This document shows positions 1 through 12,922 of a DNA stretch of 64,000 bases, in pieces. The translations under genes were made by a program, and so were the position numbers. The notes beneath the pieces are model-generated. The model saw nothing but the letters and a program-made list of their open reading frames with translations. It had not been told where the DNA came from and did no database searches. Location of the stretch: positions 35,188,732-35,252,731 of the forward strand of contig CP136065.1 of NCBI GenBank assembly GCA_032622095.1, given 5' to 3'. Origin of the DNA: Siphonodentalium dalli (taxonomy: Eukaryota; Mollusca; Scaphopoda; Gadilida; Siphonodentaliidae). The first letter of the stretch is position 1. Each line of letters opens with the position of its first letter.

Positions 1-323
1 TACCCTCCAGCGCACCTTAATTAATGTCCACACCGCGATGCTATCAAAGGAACTATAAAATATGTCGGGAGACTACCAAAATTGCTCAAATAGTACACAT
101 GGGGTGAAGAATCGTGAATAAAAACGAATGGACGCCTGACATAAACAGAAAATGAAAAAAAAATGAAGAAAATATAAAAATTGTCCACACCGCGACATGT
201 CCACACCTCGACGCAGAATAACGTTACAGCCAGCCACAGACACATTTCACGATTAGAATATTTGGGTGGTTCTGTTGTAAAAGAGTCAACACGATGTACA
301 TACACATATAGTTCCTATTGGAT

Positions 324-357
324 GGGGGGGAATGAGTGAGTGAGTGGGGGGGGGGGG
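324..357 (+). repeat. Hypervariable double G-tract around a GAGT microsatellite
   Basis: Two G runs flank AATGAGTGAGTGAGT. Across the 17 copies they range over about 7-13 and 8-13 G, the most variable spot in the unit. G-quadruplex or slipped-strand formation is plausible. Part of the variation may be sequencing error in homopolymers. Confidence 0.8.
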
Positions 358-1357
358 TGTGCTCAGATATAGAAGCAGATGACAATTTGAAAATCAACTG
401 TTTCGGTACATTTCAACAATCGTTCTGCCTGTGGGACGATTTCCGGCTCGTATGGTATAGCAAAGGCGTCAATGACACATTTTGGGCCATCGGAATATCT
501 CACCGACAATTCAATCTGATTGAGCTCATCGAAAAACCCCTAAATACCAAATTTCAGTTCGATATCTTGAAACATGTAAGAGAAATCCATCGACATTGTT
601 TTCTATTCACGGTAAATTCTCTTTGCAATTTGGCGAACCCCTTGAGGAACAGAGTTTGATTGACGTATGTTCACGTTGTCTACACCAGAGTTCCTCCGTC
701 GTTTGGCGTCAAACCAAGTGTACGATGGACCAGGGCATGCCCGACTTGATAGGAATCGGCATTTATGCGATCAAATTCTGTTTCCTATGATCAGATCTGT
801 ACCTTGTATTCGTTGACCTCTTAGAGAGTTTGAACTCTAAGTCTCGCCCACAAAACACACAAATTTCCACCATCTATATTCAAATGGCCGTATCCCATAG
901 ACGTCTCAACGTGCGGAGCTGCATGTGCGATACGTCGTTTGGACATATACATCGTCGGCTACTCCGTGATGTACGTGTTGATAATTCAACTGTTAAAGGG
1001 CAAATGGCAAACAAGTGGCAAAAGTTTGGTTGGTTTCCATTAATCATGATATTCGAATTAAACACACGTTTTGGAGAAAGAGCGAATTTGACAATGACGT
1101 CGCCCTGATTCAACCCAGAAACGTCATTAGCACATGCTGTAATGAACGACCTTGATTGGCCTTGACCTTGCCCAATAATTTGGCCAAATGTCATTTTCGT
1201 GGTCACCAATATCTGTGCTACATACTCGCATAAAATTCATCGGCATGTGACATATGTCATTTTTTCAGAATTTTCTGGACGAATTTGTTCATTTAAGGGA
1301 GAATCACCCATATATATGCGAGCATCGCATATAAAAGAGAATACCTTGACCTTGTAA

Positions 1358-1410
1358 GCCAGTGCATTCTCTTAAATATGCGAGACTCGCATATTTTAGA
1401 GACCACTGGC
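1358..1410. repeat. 53-nt near-perfect hairpin in the satellite unit
   Basis: GCCAGTG at 1358 pairs with CACTGGC at 1404-1410, and the inner part AATATGCGAG pairs with CTCGCATATT around a one-base centre. Variants in units 6/7 (AGTCC), 15/16 (AAACAACTGG) and 17 (CGCTGG) break outer pairs without compensation, so there is no sign that the folded form is selected. Confidence 0.7.
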
Positions 1411-1597
1411 ACAGGATCTTTATTGCTGCACCAGCCATGAATTCAGCCTGTGACGCCATGACACATTCTTGTTAAAGAGCCCACCGTCCAAACTATGATA
1501 TTTCAGAGTGATTAATTGTTGTGTTTCAACACTTATGGTGTGCATGTTGAGGTACCATTTTCAAGATTGTCGTGTGCAATCTTGCTCATTAGCACTT

Positions 1598-2542
1598 TTA
1601 GTAGAAAAAATATGATCAGACACGATTTCCCAAGGGATTTTGCAGTATTGTTAAATAATCACACATAAATCTTTCACACCACTTTTGAACAGTTATCGAT
1701 TCTCTCTTAAGCGTCGGCGATAAGTCGACATTTAAACATTATTTCATTGCACGGTACACCGGTCGTTATAAAATGGCTCACCCCAATGCCCGTGACCACT
1801 TGTTCTAGCCTTGAAATTGTGCGTCTGTCCCCAGATGGTGAATTTAGTGATGCTACCCCGCTTATCGGGCTAGCATCACCAAATTCACCCTCTGGGGACC
1901 TCATTCTGCTTGCACCCCAGCAGAATGAGGTTCCCAGATGGTGAATTTGGTGATGCTAGCCCGCTATGCGGGGTAGCATCACTAAATTCACCCCCCCCGG
2001 GACCTCATTCTGCAAATGCCAGACAAAGTGTTGTTTTTTCGACAAAATTTCAGTCACTTTATTAATTCCAACCCCGGTGGACTTCCCTCTTTTGTCGTGA
2101 CCCTGCAAGTTAAGCAACAAGTACAAGCCTTGAAATAGTGTGTCGGTCATTTGCAGAATGAGGTTCCTAGGGGGTGAATTTAGTTATGCATAGTGGGCTA
2201 GCATCACCAAATTCACACTCTGTGAACCTCATTCTGCTGAGGTGTAAGCAGAATGAGGTCCCCAGAGGGTGAATTTGGTGTTGCTAGCCCGCAATGCGGG
2301 GTAGCATAACTAAATTCACCTTCTGGGGGACAGATGCACTATTTCAAGGCTAGAACAAGTAGTCACGGGCATTTTATAACGACCGTTGCCTTTGAAATAA
2401 TGTTTAATTGTCGATTTATCGCCGACGCTTAAGAGAAACTCGATAACTGTTCAAAAGTGGTGTGAAAGATTTATGTGTGATTATTTAACAATACTGCAAA
2501 ATCCCTTGGGAAATCGTGTCTGATCATATTTTTTCTACTAAC
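1598..2542. repeat. Large imperfect palindrome (fold-back) in the satellite unit
   Basis: The left arm from about 1598 to 2017 is inversely repeated at about 2146-2542, leaving a spacer of about 128 bp. The arms share TTAGTAGAAAAAATATGATC at the outer ends and TTCTGCAAATG at the inner ends. Two further inverted pairs are nested around it: 2022-2124 (in the spacer) with 2543-2647, and about 1280-1345 with 2648-2725. The inserted element at 53429 interrupts the left arm of this fold-back in unit 17. The same structure is present in each full copy. Confidence 0.85.
1829..2330. repeat. Cluster of four related hairpins inside the fold-back
   Basis: Hairpins lie at about 1829-1897, 1927-2006, 2160-2230 and 2259-2330, each built on GGTGAATTTnGTnATGCTA paired with TAGCATnACnAAATTCACC. 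Between them, GACCTCATTCTGC pairs with GCAGAATGAGGTTC, giving alternative cruciforms. A C run next to the second hairpin varies in length between units. Function unknown; related hairpins repeated this way suggest remnants of a small fold-back transposon or a recombination-prone site. Confidence 0.75.
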
Positions 2543-3065
2543 AGTTGCTTAACTTGCAGCGTCACGGCAAGAGGGAAGTCGCCCCCATCTCGTCCACCGG
2601 GGTTGGAATTAATAAAGTGACTGAAATTTTTGCGAAAAACACTTTGCCAATACATTCTCTTATATATGGGTGATTCCCCCTTAAACGGACAAATTGATGT
2701 CTCGTGTACAATTGTTCCATAAAAATATGATTGTGCCACAAACAAGACCTATTGTGGCCTTCCATTTCACTGAGGAGCATGTGGCACAACGTTATGGTAT
2801 AACAGTATTGTAATATATCAACACATGCCTTTAGTTACATGATCAAAACAACGAGAAAACACGAAAATCGCACTGTCTCATCGCCTAACTGCGAAATTTC
2901 ATTTTATTCCTATTAAGTTATCTTACCTCTAATTGACAGAGAACGTGCAGTGTTATGTTATTTCTTGGACTGTTTATCTATGAATATCATTTATGATGCA
3001 CGTTTTTCGTGGTTTGATGTAAATATTGACTCTGAAACATCGAAAACCGCCTGTCTCGAGAAATA

Positions 3066-3442
3066 TCCACACCGCGACATTATTTACAATATAGGCTATC
3101 CCGGTTCCATTTTAACTAAGGTCAACAACCTACCATATGCATAAGAAAGTTTTGCCTTTTGACATTTTGTTTTGAAGATTTTGGACAATATAAAGAATCG
3201 AAACACATGAAAAATGAGACGAAAATAAGTGTACCCTCCAGCGCACCTTAATTAATGTCCACACCGCGATGCTATCAAAGGAACTATAAAATATGTCGGG
3301 AGACTACCAAAATTGCTCAAATAGTACACATGGGGTGAAGAATCGTGAATAAAAACGAATGGACGCCTGACATAAACAGAAAATGAAAAAAAAATGAAGA
3401 AAATATAAAAATTGTCCACACCGCGACATGTCCACACCTCGA
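3066..3442 (+). repeat. Iteron-like TCCACACCGCGA motifs (shown across units 1/2)
   Basis: The 12-mer TCCACACCGCGA occurs at 3066, 3258 and 3415, with a one-mismatch copy at 3431-3442, all in the same orientation within 380 bp. The group recurs in each unit (unit 1: 27, 184 and 200). The last two sites are only 16 bp apart. Clustering of a GC-rich 12-mer in otherwise AT-rich sequence could mark a protein-binding site, but no known box such as the CENP-B box matches. Confidence 0.5.
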
Positions 3443-6400
3443 CGCAGAATAACGTTACAGCCAGCCACAGACACATTTCACGATTAGAATATTTGGGTGG
3501 TTCTGTTGTAAAAGAGTCAACACGATGTACATACACATATAGTTCCTATTGGATGGGGGGGGAATGAGTGAGTGAGTGGGGGGGGGGTGTGCTCAGATAT
3601 AGAAGCAGATGACAATTTGAAAATCAACTGTTTCGGTACATTTCAACAATCGTTCTGCCTGTGGGACGATTTCCGGCTCGTATGGTATAGCAAAGGCGTC
3701 AATGACACATTTTGGGCCATCGGAATATCTCACGGACAATTCAATCTGATTGAGCTCATCGAAAAACCCCTAAATACCAAATTTCAGTTCGATATCTTGA
3801 AACATGTAAGAGAAATCCATCGACATTGTTTTCTATTCACGGTAAATTCTCTTTGCAATTTGGCGAACCCCTTGAGGAACAGAGTTTGATTGACGTATGT
3901 TCACGTTGTCTACACCAGAGTTCCTCCGTCGTTTGGCGTCAAACCAAGTGTACGATGGACCAGGGCATGCCCGACTTGATAGGAATCGGCATTTATGCGA
4001 TCAAATTCTGTTTCCTATGATCAGATCTGTACCTTGTATTCGTTGACCTCTTAGAGAGTTTGAACTCTAAGTCTCGCCCACAAAACACACAAATTTCCAC
4101 CATCTATATTCAAATGGCCGTATCCCATAGACGTCTCAACGTGCGGAGCTGCATGTGCGATACGTCGTTTGGACATATACATCGTCGGCTACTCCGTGAT
4201 GTACGTGTTGATAATTCAACTGTTAAAGGGCAAATGGCAAACAAGTGGCAAAAGTTTGGTTGGTTTCCATTAATCATGATATTCGAATTAAACACACGTT
4301 TTGGAGAAAGAGCGAATTTGACAATGACGTCGCCCTGATTCAACCCAGAAACGTCATTAGCACATGCTGTAATGAACGACCTTGATTGGCCTTGACCTTG
4401 CCCAATAATTTGGCCAAATGTCATTTTCGTGGTCACCAATATCTGTGCTACATACTCGCATAAAATTCATCGGCATGTGACATATGTCATTTTTTCAGAA
4501 TTTTCTGGACGAATTTGTTCATTTAAGGGAGAATCACCCATATATATGCGAGCATCGCATATAAAAGAGAATACCTTGACCTTGTAAGCCAGTGCATTCT
4601 CTTAAATATGCGAGACTCGCATATTTTAGAGACCACTGGCACAGGATCTTTATTGCTGCACCAGCCATGAATTCAGCCTGTGACGCCATGACACATTCTT
4701 GTTAAAGAGCCCACCGTCCAAACTATGATATTTCAGAGTGATTAATTGTTGTGTTTCAACACTTATGGTGTGCATGTTGAGGTACCATTTTCAAGATTGT
4801 CGTGTGCAATCTTGCTCATTAGCACTTTTAGTAGAAAAAATATGATCAGACACGATTTCCCAAGGGATTTTGCAGTATTGTTAAATAATCACACATAAAT
4901 CTTTCACACCACTTTTGAACAGTTATCGATTCTCTCTTAAGCGTCGGCGATAAGTCGACATTTAAACATTATTTCATTGCACGGTACACCGGTCGTTATA
5001 AAATGGCTCACCCCAATTCCCGTGACCACTTGTTCTAGCCTTGAAATTGTGCGTCTGTCCCCAGATGGTGAATTTAGTGATGCTACCCCGCTTATCGGGC
5101 TAGCATCACCAAATTCACCCTCTGGGGACCTCATTCTGCTTGCACCCCAGCAGAATGAGGTTCCCAGATGGTGAATTTGGTGATGCTAGCCCGCTATGCG
5201 GGGTAGCATCACTAAATTCACCCCCCCCCGGGACCTCATTCTGCAAATGCCAGACAAAGTGTTGTTTTTTCGACAAAATTTCAGTCACTTTATTAATTCC
5301 AACCCCGGTGGACTTCCCTCTTTTGTCGTGACCCTGCAAGTTAAGCAACAAGTACAAGCCTTGAAATAGTGTGTCGGTCATTTGCAGAATGAGGTTCCCA
5401 GGGGGTGAATTTAGTTATGCATAGTGGGCTAGCATCACCAAATTCACACTCGGTGAACCTCATTCTGCTGAGGTGTAAGCAGAATGAGGTCCCCAGAGGG
5501 TGAATTTGGTGTTGCTAGCCCGCAATGCGGGGTAGCATAACTAAATTCACCTTCTGGGGGACAGATGCACTATTTCAAGGCTAGAACAAGTAGTCACGGG
5601 CATTTTATAACGACCGTTGCCTTTGAAATAATGTTTAATTGTCGATTTATCGCCGACGCTTAAGAGAAACTCGATAACTGTTCAAAAGTGGTGTGAAAGA
5701 TTTATGTGTGATTATTTAACAATACTGCAAAATCCCTTGGGAAATCGTGTCTGATCATATTTTTTCTACTAACAGTTGCTTAACTTGCAGCGTCACGGCA
5801 AGAGGGAAGTCGCCCCCATCTCGTCCACCGGGGTTGGAATTAATAAAGTGACTGAAATTTTGGCGAAAAACACTTTGCCAATACATTCTCTTATATATGG
5901 GTGATTCCCCCTTAAACGGACAAATTGATGTCTCGTGTACAATTGTTCCATAAAAATATGATTGTGCCACAAACAAGACCTATTGTGGCCTTCCATTTCA
6001 CTGAGGAGCATGTGGCACAACGTTATGGTATAACAGTATTGTAATATATCAACACATGCCTTTAGTTACATGATCAAAACAACGAGAAAACACGAAAATC
6101 GCACTGTCTCATCGCCTAACTGCGAAATTTCATTTTATTCCTATTAAGTTATCTTACCTCTAATTGACAGAGAACGTGCAGTGTTATGTTATTTCTTGGA
6201 CTGTTTATCTATGAATATCATTTATGATGCACGTTTTTCGTGGTTTGATGTAAATATTGACTCTGAAACATCGAAAACCGCCTGTCTCGAGAAATATCCA
6301 CACCGCGACATTATTTACAATATAGGCTATCCCGGTTCCATTTTAACTAAGGTCAACAACCTACCATATGCATAAGAAAGTTTTGCCTTTTGACATTTTG

Positions 6401-6462
6401 TTTTGAAGATTTTGGACAATATAAAGAATCGAAACACATGAAAAATGAGACGAAAATAAGTG
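3232..6462. repeat. Satellite unit 2
   Basis: Mosaic copy: CACGGAC near 3732, TTCCCAGGG near 5395 and TTTTGGCG near 5861 match the later units, while CATAGTGGG and CAGATGC match unit 1. Private changes are CCCCAATTCC at 5011-5020 and CACTCGGTG near 5447. Confidence 0.95.
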
Positions 6463-9400
6463 TACCCTCCAGCGCACCTTAATTAATGTCCACACCGCGA
6501 TGCTATCAAAGGAACTATAAAATATGTCGGGAGACTACCAAAATTGCTCAAATAGTACACATGGGGTGAAGAATCGTGAATAAAAACGAATGGACGCCTG
6601 ACATAAACAGAAAATGAAAAAAAAATGAAGAAAATATAAAAATTGTCCACACCGCGACATGTCCACACCTCGACGCAGAATAACGTTACAGCCAGCCACA
6701 GACACATTTCACGATTAGAATATTTGGGTGGTTCTGTTGTAAAAGAGTCAACACGATGTACATACACATATAGTTCCTATTGGATGGGGGGGAATGAGTG
6801 AGTGAGTGGGGGGGGGTGTGCTCAGATATAGAAGCAGATGACAATTTGAAAATCAACTGTTTCGGTACATTTCAACAATCGTTCTGCCTGTGGGACGATT
6901 TCCGGCTCGTATGGTATAGCAAAGGCGTCAATGACACATTTTGGGCCATCGGAATATCTCACCGACAATTCAATCTGATTGAGCTCATCGAAAAACCCCT
7001 AAATACCAAATTTCAGTTCGATATCTTGAAACATGTAAGAGAAATCCATCGACATTGTTTTCTATTCACGGTAAATTCTCTTTGCAATTTGGCGAACCCC
7101 TTGAGGAACAGAGTTTGATTGACGTATGTTCACGTTGTCTACACCAGAGTTCCTCCGTCGTTTGGCGTCAAACCAAGTGTACGATGGACCAGGGCATGCC
7201 CGACTTGATAGGAATCGGCATTTATGCGATCAAATTCTGTTTCCTATGATCAGATCTGTACCTTGTATTCGTTGACCTCTTAGAGAGTTTGAACTCTAAG
7301 TCTCGCCCACAAAACACACAAATTTCCACCATCTATATTCAAATGGCCGTATCCCATAGACGTCTCAACGTGCGGAGCTGCATGTGCGATACGTCGTTTG
7401 GACATATACATCGTCGGCTACTCCGTGATGTACGTGTTGATAATTCAACTGTTAAAGGGCAAATGGCAAACAAGTGGCAAAAGTTTGGTTGGTTTCCATT
7501 AATCATGATATTCGAATTAAACACACGTTTTGGAGAAAGAGCGAATTTGACAATGACGTCGCCCTGATTCAACCCAGAAACGTCATTAGCACATGCTGTA
7601 ATGAACGACCTTGATTGGCCTTGACCTTGCCCAATAATTTGGCCAAATGTCATTTTCGTGGTCACCAATATCTGTGCTACATACTCGCATAAAATTCATC
7701 GGCATGTGACATATGTCATTTTTTCAGAATTTTCTGGACGAATTTGTTCATTTAAGGGAGAATCACCCATATATATGCGAGCATCGCATATAAAAGAGAA
7801 TACCTTGACCTTGTAAGCCAGTGCATTCTCTTAAATATGCGAGACTCGCATATTTTAGAGACCACTGGCACAGGATCTTTATTGCTGCACCAGCCATGAA
7901 TTCAGCCTGTGACGCCATGACACATTCTTGTTAAAGAGCCCACCGTCCAAACTATGATATTTCAGAGTGATTAATTGTTGTGTTTCAACACTTATGGTGT
8001 GCATGTTGAGGTACCATTTTCAAGATTGTCGTGTGCAATCTTGCTCATTAGCACTTTTAGTAGAAAAAATATGATCAGACACGATTTCCCAAGGGATTTT
8101 GCAGTATTGTTAAATAATCACACATAAATCTTTCACACCACTTTTGAACAGTTATCGATTCTCTCTTAAGCGTCGGCGATAAGTCGACATTTAAACATTA
8201 TTTCATTGCACGGTACACCGGTCGTTATAAAATGGCTCACCCCAATGCCCGTGACCACTTGTTCTAGCCTTGAAATTGTGCGTCTGTCCCCAGATGGTGA
8301 ATTTAGTGATGCTACCCCGCTTATCGGGCTAGCATCACCAAATTCACCCTCTGGGGACCTCATTCTGCTTGCACCCCAGCAGAATGAGGTTCCCAGATGG
8401 TGAATTTGGTGATGCTAGCCCGCTATGCGGGGTAGCATCACTAAATTCACCCCCCCCGGGACCTCATTCTGCAAATGCCAGACAAAGTGTTGTTTTTTCG
8501 ACAAAATTTCAGTCACTTTATTAATTCCAACCCCGGTGGACTTCCCTCTTTTGTCGTGACCCTGCAAGTTAAGCAACAAGTACAAGCCTTGAAATAGTGT
8601 GTCGGTCATTTGCAGAATGAGGTTCCTAGGGGGTGAATTTAGTTATGCATAGTGGGCTAGCATCACCAAATTCACACTCTGTGAACCTCATTCTGCTGAG
8701 GTGTAAGCAGAATGAGGTCCCCAGAGGGTGAATTTGGTGTTGCTAGCCCGCAATGCGGGGTAGCATAACTAAATTCACCTTCTGGGGGACAGATGCACTA
8801 TTTCAAGGCTAGAACAAGTAGTCACGGGCATTTTATAACGACCGTTGCCTTTGAAATAATGTTTAATTGTCGATTTATCGCCGACGCTTAAGAGAAACTC
8901 GATAACTGTTCAAAAGTGGTGTGAAAGATTTATGTGTGATTATTTAACAATACTGCAAAATCCCTTGGGAAATCGTGTCTGATCATATTTTTTCTACTAA
9001 CAGTTGCTTAACTTGCAGCGTCACGGCAAGAGGGAAGTCGCCCCCATCTCGTCCACCGGGGTTGGAATTAATAAAGTGACTGAAATTTTTGCGAAAAACA
9101 CTTTGCCAATACATTCTCTTATATATGGGTGATTCCCCCTTAAACGGACAAATTGATGTCTCGTGTACAATTGTTCCATAAAAATATGATTGTGCCACAA
9201 ACAAGACCTATTGTGGCCTTCCATTTCACTGAGGAGCATGTGGCACAACGTTATGGTATAACAGTATTGTAATATATCAACACATGCCTTTAGTTACATG
9301 ATCAAAACAACGAGAAAACACGAAAATCGCACTGTCTCATCGCCTAACTGCGAAATTTCATTTTATTCCTATTAAGTTATCTTACCTCTAATTGACAGAG

Positions 9401-9690
9401 AACGTGCAGTGTTATGTTATTTCTTGGACTGTTTATCTATGAATATCATTTATGATGCACGTTTTTCGTGGTTTGATGTAAATATTGACTCTGAAACATC
9501 GAAAACCGCCTGTCTCGAGAAATATCCACACCGCGACATTATTTACAATATAGGCTATCCCGGTTCCATTTTAACTAAGGTCAACAACCTACCATATGCA
9601 TAAGAAAGTTTTGCCTTTTGACATTTTGTTTTGAAGATTTTGGACAATATAAAGAATCGAAACACATGAAAAATGAGACGAAAATAAGTG
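6463..9690. repeat. Satellite unit 3
   Basis: Almost identical to unit 1, differing mainly in G-run length (about 7 and 9). Confidence 0.95.
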
Positions 9691-12600
9691 TACCCTCCAG
9701 CGCACCTTAATTAATGTCCACACCGCGATGCTATCAAAGGAACTATAAAATATGTCGGGAGACTACCAAAATTGCTCAAATAGTACACATGGGGTGAAGA
9801 ATCGTGAATAAAAACGAATGGACGCCTGACATAAACAGAAAATGAAAAAAAAATGAAGAAAATATAAAAATTGTCCACACCGCGACATGTCCACACCTCG
9901 ACGCAGAATAACGTTACAGCCAGCCACAGACACATTTCACGATTAGAATATTTGGGTGGTTCTGTTGTAAAAGAGTCAACACGATGTACATACACATATA
10001 GTTCCTATTGGATGGGGGGGAATGAGTGAGTGAGTGGGGGGGGGTGTGCTCAGATATAGAAGCAGATGACAATTTGAAAATCAACTGTTTCGGTACATTT
10101 CAACAATCGTTCTGCCTGTGGGACGATTTCCGGCTCGTATGGTATAGCAAAGGCGTCAATGACACATTTTGGGCCATCGGAATATCTCACCGACAATTCA
10201 ATCTGATTGAGCTCATCGAAAAACCCCTAAATACCAAATTTCAGTTCGATATCTTGAAACATGTAAGAGAAATCCATCGACATTGTTTTCTATTCACGGT
10301 AAATTCTCTTTGCAATTTGGCGAACCCCTTGAGGAACAGAGTTTGATTGACGTATGTTCACGTTGTCTACACCAGAGTTCCTCCGTCGTTTGGCGTCAAA
10401 CCAAGTGTACGATGGACCAGGGCATGCCCGACTTGATAGGAATCGGCATTTATGCGATCAAATTCTGTTTCCTATGATCAGATCTGTACCTTGTATTCGT
10501 TGACCTCTTAGAGAGTTTGAACTCTAAGTCTCGCCCACAAAACACACAAATTTCCACCATCTATATTCAAATGGCCGTATCCCATAGACGTCTCAACGTG
10601 CGGAGCTGCATGTGCGATACGTCGTTTGGACATATACATCGTCGGCTACTCCGTGATGTACGTGTTGATAATTCAACTGTTAAAGGGCAAATGGCAAACA
10701 AGTGGCAAAAGTTTGGTTGGTTTCCATTAATCATGATATTCGAATTAAACACACGTTTTGGAGAAAGAGCGAATTTGACAATGACGTCGCCCTGATTCAA
10801 CCCAGAAACGTCATTAGCACATGCTGTAATGAACGACCTTGATTGGCCTTGACCTTGCCCAATAATTTGGCCAAATGTCATTTTCGTGGTCACCAATATC
10901 TGTGCTACATACTCGCATAAAATTCATCGGCATGTGACATATGTCATTTTTTCAGAATTTTCTGGACGAATTTGTTCATTTAAGGGAGAATCACCCATAT
11001 ATATGCGAGCATCGCATATAAAAGAGAATACCTTGACCTTGTAAGCCAGTGCATTCTCTTAAATATGCGAGACTCGCATATTTTAGAGACCACTGGCACA
11101 GGATCTTTATTGCTGCACCAGCCATGAATTCAGCCTGTGACGCCATGACACATTCTTGTTAAAGAGCCCACCGTCCAAACTATGATATTTCAGAGTGATT
11201 AATTGTTGTGTTTCAACACTTATGGTGTGCATGTTGAGGTACCATTTTCAAGATTGTCGTGTGCAATCTTGCTCATTAGCACTTTTAGTAGAAAAAATAT
11301 GATCAGACACGATTTCCCAAGGGATTTTGCAGTATTGTTAAATAATCACACATAAATCTTTCACACCACTTTTGAACAGTTATCGATTCTCTCTTAAGCG
11401 TCGGCGATAAGTCGACATTTAAACATTATTTCATTGCACGGTACACCGGTCGTTATAAAATGGCTCACCCCAATGCCCGTGACCACTTGTTCTAGCCTTG
11501 AAATTGTGCGTCTGTCCCCAGATGGTGAATTTAGTGATGCTACCCCCGCTTATCGGGCTAGCATCACCAAATTCACCCTCTGGGGACCTCATTCTGCTTG
11601 CACCCCAGCAGAATGAGGTTCCCAGATGGTGAATTTGGTGATGCTAGCCCGCTATGCGGGGTAGCATCACTAAATTCACCCCCCCCCCCGGGACCTCATT
11701 CTGCAAATGCCAGACAAAGTGTTGTTTTTTCGACAAAATTTCAGTCACTTTATTAATTCCAACCCCGGTGGACTTCCCTCTTTTGTCGTGACCCTGCAAG
11801 TTAAGCAACAAGTACAAGCCTTGAAATAGTGTGTCGGTCATTTGCAGAATGAGGTTCCTAGGGGGTGAATTTAGTTATGCATAGTGGGCTAGCATCACCA
11901 AATTCACACTCTGTGAACCTCATTCTGCTGAGGTGTAAGCAGAATGAGGTCCCCAGAGGGTGAATTTGGTGTTGCTAGCCCGCAATGCGGGGTAGCATAA
12001 CTAAATTCACCTTCTGGGGGACAGATGCACTATTTCAAGGCTAGAACAAGTAGTCACGGGCATTTTATAACGACCGTTGCCTTTGAAATAATGTTTAATT
12101 GTCGATTTATCGCCGACGCTTAAGAGAAACTCGATAACTGTTCAAAAGTGGTGTGAAAGATTTATGTGTGATTATTTAACAATACTGCAAAATCCCTTGG
12201 GAAATCGTGTCTGATCATATTTTTTCTACTAACAGTTGCTTAACTTGCAGCGTCACGGCAAGAGGGAAGTCGCCCCCATCTCGTCCACCGGGGTTGGAAT
12301 TAATAAAGTGACTGAAATTTTTGCGAAAAACACTTTGCCAATACATTCTCTTATATATGGGTGATTCCCCCTTAAACGGACAAATTGATGTCTCGTGTAC
12401 AATTGTTCCATAAAAATATGATTGTGCCACAAACAAGACCTATTGTGGCCTTCCATTTCACTGAGGAGCATGTGGCACAACGTTATGGTATAACAGTATT
12501 GTAATATATCAACACATGCCTTTAGTTACATGATCAAAACAACGAGAAAACACGAAAATCGCACTGTCTCATCGCCTAACTGCGAAATTTCATTTTATTC

Positions 12601-12922
12601 CTATTAAGTTATCTTACCTCTAATTGACAGAGAACGTGCAGTGTTATGTTATTTCTTGGACTGTTTATCTATGAATATCATTTATGATGCACGTTTTTCG
12701 TGGTTTGATGTAAATATTGACTCTGAAACATCGAAAACCGCCTGTCTCGAGAAATATCCACACCGCGACATTATTTACAATATAGGCTATCCCGGTTCCA
12801 TTTTAACTAAGGTCAACAACCTACCATATGCATAAGAAAGTTTTGCCTTTTGACATTTTGTTTTGAAGATTTTGGACAATATAAAGAATCGAAACACATG
12901 AAAAATGAGACGAAAATAAGTG
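9691..12922. repeat. Satellite unit 4
   Basis: Like units 1 and 3, but with an extra C in TACCCCCGC near 11542 and a longer C run near 11680. The extra C in the hairpin A region is shared with units 5-8 and 10. Confidence 0.95.

Larger units (their letters stand above)
1..3231. repeat. Satellite unit 1
   Basis: Reference copy for the unit positions quoted in other entries. It carries the older variant set: CACCGAC near 500, CATAGTGGG near 2190, CAGATGC near 2332 and TTTTTGCG near 2631. The two G runs are about 7 and 12 long. Confidence 0.95.

Noticed and set aside
1829-2330. CRISPR array (regular hairpins with spacers)
   Set aside because: Only four inverted, diverged hairpins per unit, no unique spacers and no cas genes; the DNA is eukaryotic.
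3066-3442. CENP-B box
   Set aside because: The TCCACACCGCGA motif does not match the TTCG....A..CGGG pattern.
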